Positions 44,036 to 54,177 of a stretch of DNA of 64,000 nt are shown one piece after another (within the stretch, counting starts at the first letter, position 1; every line of letters starts with the position of its first letter). The position numbers were made by a program, and so were the translations under genes. The DNA is from Purshia tridentata (lineage: Eukaryota; Streptophyta; Magnoliopsida; Rosales; Rosaceae). The notes under the pieces were generated by a model, which was not told the origin of the DNA, did not search any database, and saw only the letters and a list, made by a program, of their open reading frames with translations. The stretch lies in the NCBI GenBank assembly GCA_003254885.1, contig QANT01004597.1, positions 1-64,000 of the forward strand, in the 5' to 3' direction.

Positions 44036-44430
44036 GGGCTATATCATAAAGGCATGCATCATATTGCATAATGAGCGACCTAAACATGCATGATTCAGAC
44101 TAACAGGAGTTTAACATAGAGGAGATTGTTAAAAGGGCAAAAGCAGAATATAACAGTGTGGAACTAAGCATATAAGGTGGACTTCCACCATCTTTGCCTG
44201 AGGATAGTCGCAATTTGATTAGGTCAAGACATTTAAATGCATCCCTGAAGGAGAATTAAATTGAGAACATATGGATCCAAGACAAAGGCGCACCACATGC
44301 TTGAGCTCAAATTTATATTGATGATTAGCATTGTTTGAATTATGTAATAGTAGGTTTATTTTTATGGCCTCATGCATTCTCGTTTTGTATTATGAAATGA
44401 AATAAATTGTGTGTTGAATGTTTTTAATAT
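44036..44430 (+). pseudogene. PIF/Harbinger transposase 3' end fragment
   Basis: Matches the end of the transposase pseudogene at about 50,615-51,000: GGGCTATATCATAAAGGCATG...TTGCATAATG, AGATTGTTAAAAGGGCAAAAG, CAGAATATAACAGTGTGG, GTGGACTTCCACCATCTTT, then the downstream GCATTGTTTGAATTATGTA. The coding part corresponds to the I-L-H-N-M region and C-terminus of the DDE transposase, with stops. It belongs to a second, older copy next to the main one. Confidence 0.6.
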
Positions 44431-45232
44431 TTTAATATTGGTGTCATTTTAAAGAAAAAAATAAATTATTAACAATGATATAATATTCATAATCATACAA
44501 ATTTATAAACTTCAAATTAACAGGCGAATAATTAATTTAAGCTTAAATAAACAGGTGGAATATATCAATTCCCATATTTGGGCCTCAACACCATTGTGTT
44601 GAGGAAACCCAAATCTCAAAAAAAAAAAAAAAAAACACTATTTGATCCCCAAAATAGAATGGGTATTGGTTATCCATACTTTTAGGCCTTCTACAATGAT
44701 TCCTGTATCTAATCTCCAAACAAAAATATTGGGAATCTAACAAGTTGTGACTGGGATTTGATCTCCATAAAATATGGATACAAAAAAATGATAGTCAGTT
44801 TTGGGTATTGGATATATCCAAAACCAAAACTCCAATGGTCCACATTGATAAGCCTAGCAGAGGAGAGAAAGACCCCTGTTGGTGGAAGACAAAACTACCT
44901 TTGGTAGGTCCCAACTGAATTTCATACATCATCTTAATGGTCACTTTTTTTTTTTTTAGAAATCAATGCATTAGATTGCACTACCAGTGCAGATCAACGG
45001 CCATTAACTAATCTGGAGTTTTTTTTTTCCAAAAAATCATTACAATTCAATTAAAATGAGAAATAAATGACAGAAAAATCTGAAAAAATTCAAAAAAAAT
45101 TTCTAAAATTCCCCCACTGTTTTATAACAGCTAGTTCTAAAAATTTTCTCCATAAACCTCATTCTTAATAGAGTTTTCCTCACATCATTCTCTCTTTTAT
45201 ATACATTTTCATCAAATTTTAGTGATCTCAAT
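44431..45232. other. Left part of the Harbinger element, non-coding
   Basis: Includes a hairpin CTCAACACCATTGTGTTGAG (about 44,585-44,604). At 44,683-44,699, TTA followed by GGCCTTCTACAATG resembles plant PIF/Harbinger termini and is a candidate left end of the element. No matching right end could be placed with confidence. Confidence 0.4.
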
Positions 45233-48200
45233 ATGCTTAGAGGTCTTAATTGGACCACACTTGAAGATGTTGCTCTAGTTAATACTTGGCTAGAAAAGTC
45301 TCCAAATTCGGAGTTTGGTGCACAACAAAAAAATGATATCTTCTGGGGTGAAGTTTACCAAGTTTTTCAGCATAATTTGGGCACCCCAATGGACAAAACG
45401 TTAGGTGCAGCTAGATCGCGGTGGAAAGACATTGACAGGGGTTGTGTCAAATTTTATGCTACGTTGATGAATGCCAAAAGAGACCGTCGTAGCGAAACAA
45501 ACAATGACGATGCGGTAAGTTTTATTTCATGAATGTATATTTTTAATTTTGAGCCTAATTAAGTATGTTTATTGTCATGTTCTAAAATAGGGCCTAGAAG
45601 AAATTCCCTTTTTGGGCCATTTGACAGCCGCCACATCGATTTTTTAACCCTAGAACGTGTCACCAAGCTCTAGTAACACCATCCTAGAATTAAATAACCA
45701 ACGTAAGACTTATTTTGAAAAAGATGGGTTGGATTAGAGAGAAAAACACGTAGTGGAAAAACATTTAAATAAAACCAACCCTTGTAGGTAAGAAGTTTTA
45801 CAAAAATACCCTTAACCACAACATGACTAACAATGAAGTCATGTTTAACTAAAAAACCCAAAGTGGGTACCAACCAACTATTCAAAAGCTATCATTAAAG
45901 TTGACAAGCAAACCGAAAGATAGATAGAACTGAAAGTTCACAGAGTTCAATAAAGCAAACGACTCAACAAAACGGGAAAGAGACCTGAGGATGCCTAGCA
46001 AGATATTCAAGTGCCCCACCGACCTATTAATCGAGATCGTCAACCAGAATCTGATTTGCATAAGAGAATCCAGTAGGGGTAAGCATCACAAATGATCATC
46101 GTTTCCCCTCGGGGGACCCTGGCTGGGTTTGAAAATAGTAGTTAAAGATATTTAATAGATATAATCAGTTGGTACTGAAAAGCAGTTGAAAAGATTTCAC
46201 CAAACAAAATCCAATATCAAAGTTTAATCGTTGAAATCCATGAAACCTTTGATGATACGTATGCAGTTTTCTCAAAACGTTAAAAGGGCCCAAGTATCAT
46301 TAGTTGATAATCAATCACGAACAGCCAATTACACATACCAAGCACAAAGCAGGTAATGTAGCAAGAGTACCTATTACCATGGTAGTACACCTTAAGCTAG
46401 CCTCTCCGAAATGACAAATCAACTAGCTAGTCCGTACATACCTCTTCCGAAACTTTAGGGGATCGAAACCCAAGGTCAGCGTTCAATCGTGACCTTTTAC
46501 TCATAACAACCAAAAACCGTGCAACATGGCATACAAAAACGATGCAAAGTTCGCAAGCAACAATATTTAATAGCATAATACATGCATAAAAACAGTCCCA
46601 ACAGTCAGGGTGTGAGAATCCCCCTACCTGGTGTCCAAGCTTAACCTTTTAGTACTTTCACAGCACCAAGTCCTTAAATCCTTCTCTGGGAAAATTGGAA
46701 ATCCAAATCCGACAGAAATCCTAATTTAGTAAAAGTAAGTTCGACAAAACTTCAGCAGAGTTTTGGCCTGACCTTACCTTTTGGTCATATCTTCCCAAAA
46801 AATCCAAGAAACTTGTCTACTAAGACCAAGTCTCTGTATTTTCGGAACTTAGGGTTTCTACTTAACCAAATTTTATTTTAAGTATGGAGGTTAACCGCAT
46901 AAAGTCCAAACAATCATGACCAGGTTAGTACGGGGGAAACTAGGAGGATTAATCCCAGTGTTCCTTAAGCCGGCTGTTGCAATAGCAGCTAGGACTGACC
47001 TTGACATCATGTCGTTCGATTACTTTAATTGGGTGGCCTCAAATAATTATTAGATTAATTGATTAACAAATAAACAAGTCCAACTAATTAAGTAAGCAAA
47101 GCAAATAATTCCAACTTAGTTTGCATGCTTCTTACTTCTTTAGGTTTTTAGTAATTACATAATTAATTGATTTTATTTAATCCAACTTAATCAATTATAT
47201 ATGCAATTTAAATCCTACTTTTAACATGATTAATTAATTTAATAATCCAACTTAACTAATTAATCATGCATAAAAGCCTTAAAGAGAAAGAGGAGTTTCA
47301 CTTACCCGGTTGAAGACCTCCTTTACTTAACCTCCACAAAAGAATTACTAAAACACTAAAATTAAAGCCTAATAAGCAACTAAATTAAACTAAAAAAACT
47401 AAGCCAAATTTTAAAGTCTTACCCAAAGACTTACTTCGGCGCAACGAAAATTGGGCAGGGCTTCGCCGTGGAGAAAGGTGATTTTTGATTAGAAAAATTA
47501 ATCACCACCTTTATGAAGTAACTAATAACTCAACCAAAAATAAACAAAATTTTGAACTATGGAGCTTCTTCAAAAAAGATTGAAGATTGCTCCTTTGGGT
47601 TCCCTTCACAAAAGGAAGGATTTCCTTAAGAAGAATTCTAGAGAGAGAAAGAACTTAGAGTGAAGAGCTCTTAACTCAAACTAAAAAGTGCAAGTGAAAA
47701 TGAGGAGGGGGCTCCTCTATTTATAAGCCTTAGGAGGTGAGGAAAGAAGCTCTCACCTCCAATGTGGGACAATTTGCAAGTAAGAATGAATAGCCAAGAT
47801 TAAAATGCTTTTAAATGAAGTTCAATAGCTAAAATTAAAACAAAGGCAAATGATCAAGTGAGATGCAGCTTATGCCCATTCCATGTGCCTATCCTAGTCA
47901 ACACTTGTTGACGCGTCAGCGCGTGACATGTGGAGCTAGCTGCCATGTCATTTTTTTCCTTTAACTTCAAAAATTCACTAAAAACTACTCGAGTCTCCAA
48001 ATAATTCCACGAAAAATCCTACGAACTCGTGAGATTAAGTACTATCCAATTATGGCCTCAAAACAACAATTTGACTTCCAGAATTTTTATGAAAAATCCA
48101 ACTTCACCCAAAATAAATTTCAAAAAATCAAATAATGGCCCAAAAGTAATTATCCAACTTAAAAAATTCATAACTTAATCATTCTAACTCCAAATTGAAT

Positions 48201-49042
48201 GAACCAAACGTTGTTACTCTTAAGAAATTAAGCTCTACGCTAGTGACATCAAGCCTTAGTCACTAGTTCTTCAAAAAAAATTCTAATTTAAGTGGGAAGT
48301 AAAATACTAGAAAAAAGATGGGGGTCTTACATTTATGCCATTGAAAAGTTATATAATTTATTATATATCCTAATTTTTGTAGTTTACAGATGCACTTAAA
48401 CTTTATAAAAGTCTCCATGGAAAAAAGTTTAGCCTGCTCCACGTTTTGAAGGACTTAAAAGAATGCGCCAAGTACTCAGCTGCAAACTCAGTCCAACGGG
48501 TCCGTGATCAAACACCACCATCCGATGACACACCAAATAATCAAGATGAGGTTCTGCTTGATGCATATTATGACCCGACATCATGGCAATTGGTTGGCCC
48601 GCCACTCCCAAGGCCACTAGGAAGAATTAAAGTGAAATGCAATAAGGCAACTGAACCCCACCAACGTCATCTTTTGATACAATTGATGAATTTAATGCCA
48701 GGTCACTTGTGGAGGAAGAAATGAGACTTGACTGGCAAAGGGCGAGGCAAGAAAGAAAATATGCAAGAGATACAGCATGTATGGCATGAGAGAGCCTAAA
48801 GGAAGCAAGAGACTGGGAGAAGCTTGAGAGGGCGATAGAATGGGAGGAAGGGCAAATCATGGACAAAGACTTTACCAATGTCTCATATTCAAAGAGAGTA
48901 TTGGGGTGGGCGACAAGCCGAAGTAATGGAAAAAGGATGTGGATGTGCCACCTCAAGCTCGAGCGGCACTTTAGGCGAATATTACCCGGATTTGCAAGAC
49001 CTCAACCAGTCATACTTGGGGTACCATCCAAACATGTAGAAT
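45233..49042 (+). pseudogene. PIF/Harbinger accessory (SANT/Myb-like, ORF1) gene with an LTR in its intron
   Basis: Exon 1 (45,233-45,514) starts MLRGLNWTTLEDVALVNTW and continues through W-G-E-V-Y and SRWKDIDRGCVKFYA, the Myb/SANT-like trihelix of plant Harbinger accessory proteins, which work with the transposase in DNA binding and nuclear import. Donor GCG/GTAAGT; exon 2 starts at 48,383 (acceptor TTTTTGTAG) with FTDALKLYKSLHGKKF and an ALKLY...HVLKDLKECAKY helix typical of the NAM-associated C-terminal domain. Without the inserted solo LTR the intron would be about 104 bp. In exon 2 the frame shifts near 48,650 and a TGA follows at about 48,788, after which the family-like C-terminus (RQERKYARDTA, then IMDKDFTNVS) continues to 49,042. 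Thus it is a decayed gene. Confidence 0.7.
45573..48331 (-). mobile_element. Long solo LTR (2,759 bp) inside the accessory-gene intron
   Basis: Begins TGTCATGTTCTAAAATAGGG and ends GGGGGTCTTACA (TG...CA), flanked by the 5-bp target duplication TTTAT (45,568-45,572 and 48,332-48,336). A TATAAATAG box on the minus strand (47,717-47,725), followed by a CT-rich leader-like stretch, indicates minus orientation. I see no internal gag-pol and no second LTR. The length suits a Ty3/Gypsy chromovirus-type LTR; the family is not certain. The intact target duplication shows simple insertion and later LTR-LTR recombination. Confidence 0.75.
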
Positions 49043-49247
49043 AGGACTAGCACTTTGTTCGGTTTTAATAATTGATTTTATGCTTTGAATATGTTATGGA
49101 CTTGAATTTCGTTTTGTAGTTATGTTTCATGTTGCAATCATGTTTGTTAAGATTTGAATTATGTAGTTGATTTAAATTATGTATCCGAATTTGAACTAGC
49201 ACTTTGTTATTTTAATATCACTAGACGTGCAAACTCCCAGACCATTG

Positions 49248-49400
49248 GTCATGACTACTCCATGACCATAGCGAAATGACTACTCCCTGACCATAGCGAA
49301 ATGACTACTCCCTCACCATACGACATGACTACTCCCTTACCATAGGAAATGACTACTCTATGACCCAGGAAAATGATTACTCTATGACCCTGCAAAATAG
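49248..49400. repeat. Minisatellite of GACTACTCC(C/A)TGACCATA units
   Basis: Six tandem units of about 23-28 bp (ATGACTACTCCCTGACCATAG and variants), decaying toward the right end. It lies between the accessory gene and the transposase of the Harbinger element. Confidence 0.8.
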
Positions 49401-49536
49401 TATCAAACAATCGTGAACTGTTCATTTGTTTATAATATTTTGTGAATAATCCTCTATAAATTATGAAAACTTCATCCATTGAATTTATCCTAGTTGTTAT
49501 TTAACAAGGTCACATTGGCATCCAATCAAAACATCG

Positions 49537-50810
49537 ATGAATCCTTTCAACTACACATCATCTTCGTCTTCATCTTTGAGTCCTCCTTGTGTCAATCCCA
49601 ATGAGTTTGACACTATACTCCTGAGAGGGTACGACAAGGGAGAAGGTGGGTAGGGCAGGCAATCCTATCCATAGCACAATCAGAATTTGCCGCACCTACA
49701 CGTCACAGTATAACCTTGTATTGTCAACGGCGCACACACAGAGATAGGTAAGGTGCTACTGACCGGCTAATACAGAATTACTTCATCCCAGCCCTAATTG
49801 AAGACACTGTGAAGTTTCGAAGATAGTACCATATGCATCGACCTTTGTTCAATAAGATTATGAGCGGTGTCTGCGTCCATGATGTATGGTTCTAATCCCT
49901 ACTAAATGCAATCGGTAGGCTTGTTTGCACCCCTCATAAGAAGGTGACTACGGCATTAAGAGTGATGGCATATGGCCAACCATTCAATGGGGTTGTGGAG
50001 CTACTAACCATCACTTAGGAAACCATAAAAAAGGCATTATATAGGTTCACCTGAAACATTACCGACGTATATGAGAAGGAAAATCTTCGCAAACCTAATT
50101 TAGAGAATATGAGAAGGCTCATGCGTAAGGGGCGCCAAAGAGGATTTCTAGGAATGATTGGTAGCTTAAATTGTATACACTGGGTTTGGCAAAATTGCCC
50201 CATGGTTGAGCAAGCACACTATCTTGGGCACTACCATACACCAACCGTCATTTTGGAAGCAGTTGCCTCATACAACATGTGGATTTGGCATGCAAACTTC
50301 AGATTCTTAGGATCTTTCAATAACATTACCATGCTGGACTACTCACATCTGTTTGATGCAGAGATATCTAAAAGAGCACACAAGGTGAAATACAACGTCA
50401 ACGATGTAAAATACAAAATCCTATACTATCTTGCTGACGGGATCTACCCCCAGTAAGCGACTCTAATTTCACAAATATGCAATCTAGTATCTGAACCTCA
50501 CCAATTGTTTTCGAAGAGACAAGAGAGCTTTCGTAAGGATGTTGAGAGAGCATTCAAGATTTTAAAGGCCTGATGGCAAATTACCAAACGACCGGCTCAG
50601 ATTTTGGATCCCAATGATATGGGTTATATCATGAAAGCATGCATAATCTTGCATAATATGATTGTCGAGGATGAGTGATTATATGATGATCCAACATGGC
50701 AATCGTATGACGCCAAAGAGATGATTAGAAAGGCAGAAACAGAATATGACGGTGTGCAAGCAAGTAGACAAGGTGGGCCTCCATCATCTTTACCGAAGCA
50801 GAATTGCTAG
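49537..50810 (+). pseudogene. PIF/Harbinger DDE transposase pseudogene
   Basis: The frame starts MNPFNYTSSSSSSLSPP at 49,537 and is interrupted by stops (first at about 49,648) and frame changes. The best part (50,109-50,456, 115 codons) contains GFLGMIGSLNCIHWVW, ILEAVASYNMWIWHANFRF, SFNNITMLDYS and YYLADGIYP, the DDE domain of plant PIF/Harbinger transposases. In active relatives the first block reads GS-L-D-C and the second N-N-D-I; here both acidic residues are N, so two expected catalytic positions are lost. The C-terminal region with CIILHNMIVEDE (about 50,645-50,675) carries a stop just after. Confidence 0.8.
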
Positions 50811-51010
50811 TTGCAATTTGCTTAGGAATAGGCATGAAATGCATTCTTGAAGGAAGATTTGATTGAGAATATATAAGTCCAAGCAGGAAATGCACCACAT
50901 GAATGTGATTGTAATTAGGGCTGATAAGTGTTGTTTAAATTATGTACTATTAGATTAATCTTCATCATTTATCATGCATTGTCGTCAATTTCTATTATGG
51001 AATTATGTTT

Positions 51011-51680
51011 TAATTTTTTTTTTAAGTGACTTGGCCAAAACGACGTTGTTTTGAGCCAAGAATTACCCAAAAAAAAAAAAAAGAACATCAAAACACCCAG
51101 CCACACCCAAAAACCCTAAAGACAAAGCAAGTAGCAGCAGCAACACCCAAGACTCTAAGAGCCCAACCTGTCCGACCACAGCCTTCTGGCTCCGTCCCGC
51201 CGATCACCTGAGGTCCTGAGCAACTGCCCGCTGCCACCACTTGCCCACAACCCACAGCCCACCAATCCCAAATTCAAGTAAGTTAGAAATCTTAAAACCC
51301 TAACTCCCAAATTGTCTATTCACTATATTCCTATAATATATGATATTTTATTGATGATATTTATTTGATTATTGGACTTTGATTGATTTATTGAGTATTT
51401 ACAATTAATTGATTAGAAAATAGGTTGTTTTGGTTGATTATTTAATTATTGAAAATGAATTGACTATTAGAAATTTTGGTTGTTTTGGTTGCTTTATTTT
51501 TGAAAATTAACTAAGTATTAGAAATGGGGTGATTAAATAATTATGAAAATTTGATTGTTTTGGCTGGTTACTTTAGTATTGAAAATTAAATGAGTATTAG
51601 AAATTAATTGATTTGGTTGATTAATTAGAAATTTGGCCTAATATATTGATGCTTTGTAATGATTAACTTACATGTGTAGA
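51011..51680 (+). other. 5' region of the hAT element
   Basis: Begins near an ACTTGGCCAAAACGACGTTG word whose AAAACGACGTTGTTTT core is palindromic. It then has a C-rich leader-like stretch (51,080-51,280) ending at a possible donor CAAGTAAG (about 51,279) and AT-rich intron-like DNA. The layout fits a non-coding first exon and intron of the transposase gene that follows. No gene product is expected. Confidence 0.4.
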
Positions 51681-51968
51681 ATTATGAAACGATATTTTTA
51701 GAAAAAACTTTCACATGGTATCTCGGATAATTCGGGTAGTTCAAGTTCAAGACAAGAAGTGTTAGATGCAGTTTTGACTAATCTTCAGTCAGATCCTGGA
51801 CTAAGAACTCAAATGACGGATTATAGCCCTAACATTTAAGATGAGATTCAAAGAGCATATTTATAAAAGGGACTTTGTCAACCTAGAGGTCATACATTCT
51901 CACAAACTAATCAATTTGAAATTGATTGACACTTCATTATCCAATAGTTTAATGAGTTTGATTGGTTG

Positions 51969-52528
51969 TGTTGTGAATTAACACCCCCGTGACCTTGTCT
52001 TAGATGTATACTAGAGTTATCAAATTAGCAAAAACAAACACAACAAGCACAAGAATAAAAGACACCAAGAATTTGTTCTTGAGGTTCGGCGAACTTTGCC
52101 TACGTCCCCGTGTGATCCGTAGGGAATCACAGCTTCACTATATAGAGAAAAGATTACAAGAACTTGTTGAAACCCTAACCCTAATTCCCAAGTGCAGCCG
52201 TTCTCTCCTTTCTCTAGTCTCACACCTTTTGTTTAGATATTCTTTTTTTTTAATGGCTGTAGCAATCTATTTATAACTTATAGGCAGCAACATACAATTA
52301 GGTTTCAGCTAGGATTCCTAATCCTACTAGAATTAGGTAATTGACCTAATTAACTAATTCTATTTTTTGTACAATTAGGAGACACTTAGAACTTCTTCCT
52401 TAACTAGGAAGACCTTGCGCAAATTCCTCTCAGCTTCCTAAAATCTGTACCCTACTAGGAATTACCTAAATTGCTACTTTCCCTTTTTGTATTCCTTCTA
52501 GAAAATTCCGACGAGCCAAATCACAACA
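51969..52528 (-). repeat. 3' LTR of the Copia element
   Basis: Starts TGTTGTGAATTAACACC and ends AAATCACAACA. TATA box on the minus strand at 52,267-52,275. Same length as its partner. Confidence 0.9.
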
Positions 52529-52949
52529 ATCTCCACCTTGGTGAGTCGGAACCAAGGTCCTGAATGTTGTACCTTCGAGATACCTTCTTATGTCTTAAAA
52601 TAACCCTGAACAAACTCCAAGAACTCTTCATCTTGGCAAGTAGTCTTACCTCAACGCACTTTAAGTGAGAAGGTGCTCCACCTTAATCAACTAATCAAAT
52701 TGATCAAGCTCAAGCAATGCTTGAACTTACCTGTTGGCACTGTCTTAGTGAGAAAATCTGCAGCATTGTCGTTTGTGTGCACCTTTTCTACACAAATCTG
52801 CAGTATAGGACATGATGAATTATTTCCCATCAAAACATCTCCGCCGCTGCTGTCCTTATAAGTGTCAAACCATTCTTTGTTTGCACCCACATGGAATGTG
52901 CAACCGGTATCCAAAATCCAACTCGAGGAAGCATTGGAGCCAGATGTTA

Positions 52950-53570
52950 CTAAAAGTAACTCTCCATCTGAGATCCTTCAGTTAAGTCGTCCAGCTTGGC
53001 ATATGACTCAAGGGCTTGCACAACATCATCAAGCTTCAGAGTCTCCTTTCCAAACATCAGAGTTGTTCGGAAGTGCTTGAATGATGGTGGTAGAGATCGC
53101 AGCAGGATGATTGCCTTGTCATCATCCTTATAAACTTTTTCAACCTTTGTGAGATTAGCTATGCAATTCTGAAATTTACATATATGATCCACTACATCTC
53201 CTCCTTCTTCTAGTCGAAGCTCGAATAGTTCATCCTTCAGAAAGAGTTTATTTGAGACAGTCTTACCCATATAAACGCTTTCTAACTTTTCCCATGCTTC
53301 TCTTGCTGTCATCGCTTTTGTGATGTGAGACCTCACTGATCTTGTGAGGTGGATCTCAATTGAACTCTTGGCCTTCTTGAGAATCTTGTTCCACACGGCT
53401 TCTTGCATGGTTGCAGGCTTCTCTTCAAGTAGTGCATCATCGAGATCTTGCTGAACTAGAACGTTCCTCATCATTCGTTGCCAATCGGTGAAATCATCCT
53501 TGCCATCGTATGGCTTCAAAGCAGGCCTTATCTCCCTTAGGTCTGCGCTTTGATTTTCTCCTCTAGACAT
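52950..53570 (-). pseudogene. Copia gag region, fossil
   Basis: A 206-residue open frame starting MSRGENQSADLREIRPALK. It contains F-T-D-W-Q-R-M-M, ALLEEKPATMQEAVW, TAREAWEKLESVYMGKTVSN and LRSLPPSFKHFRTTLMFGKE, the typical order of a plant Copia gag (DUF4219/UBN2-type) protein. In relatives a zinc knuckle follows; none is seen here. Confidence 0.85.
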
Positions 53571-53617
53571 CGTAGATAACTTCTAAGCCTAGGCCGAAAC
53601 CAAGCTCTAATACCAAT

Positions 53618-54177
53618 TGTTTTGAATTAACACCCCTGTGACCTTATCTTAGATGTATACTAGAGTTATCAAATTAGCAAAACAAACACAGCAAGCACAA
53701 GAATAAAAGATACCAAGAATTTGTTCTCGAGGTTCAGCGAACTTTGCCTACGTCCCCATGTGATCCGTAGGGAATCACAGCTTCACTATATAGAGAAAAG
53801 ATTACAAGAACTTGTTGAAGCCCTAACCCTAATTCCCAAGTGCAGCCGTTCTCTCCTCTCTCTAGTCTCACACCTTTTGTCTAGATATTCTTTTTTTTTT
53901 AATGGCTATAGCAACCTATTTATAACTTATAGGCAGCAGCATACAATTAGGTTTCAGCTAGGATTTCTAATCCTACTAGAATTAGGTAATTGGCCTAATT
54001 AACTAATTCTATTTCTTGTACAATTAGGAGACACTTAGAACTTCTTCCTTAACTAGGAAGACCTTGCGCAAATTCCTTTCAGCTTCCTAAAATCTGTACC
54101 CTACTAGGAATTACCTAAATTGCTACTTTCCCTTTTTGTATTGCTTCTAGAAAATTCTGACGAGCCAAATCACAACA
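53618..54177 (-). repeat. 5' LTR of the Copia element
   Basis: Starts TGTTTTGAATTAACACC on the + strand and ends AAATCACAACA. TATA box on the minus strand at 53,916-53,924. The tRNA-Met primer site lies two bases from its inner edge. Confidence 0.9.

Larger units (their letters stand above)
51969..54177 (-). mobile_element. Short Ty1/Copia element with two LTRs, fossil
   Basis: Flanked by the 5-bp target duplication GGTTG (51,964-51,968 and 54,178-54,182). LTRs of 560 bp lie at 51,969-52,528 and 53,618-54,177, differing at about 20 positions by eye (near 4%), which suggests insertion within the last few million years. A primer-binding site for initiator tRNA-Met (GCTCTAATACCA on +, 53,604-53,615) lies inside the right LTR, and a purine-rich tract lies inside the left one, so the element runs on the minus strand. 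It carries gag (53,570-52,950) and short traces of protease and of the RNase H end (52,914-52,687); most of pol is missing. It is non-autonomous. Confidence 0.9.

Noticed and set aside
49255-49479. Minus-strand glycine/valine-rich repeat protein
   Set aside because: It is a translation of the 49,248-49,400 minisatellite.
52004-52276. + strand open frame in the Copia LTR, repeated at 53,721-54,002
   Set aside because: Both copies are the LTR itself; similarity comes from the LTR pair, not from a gene.
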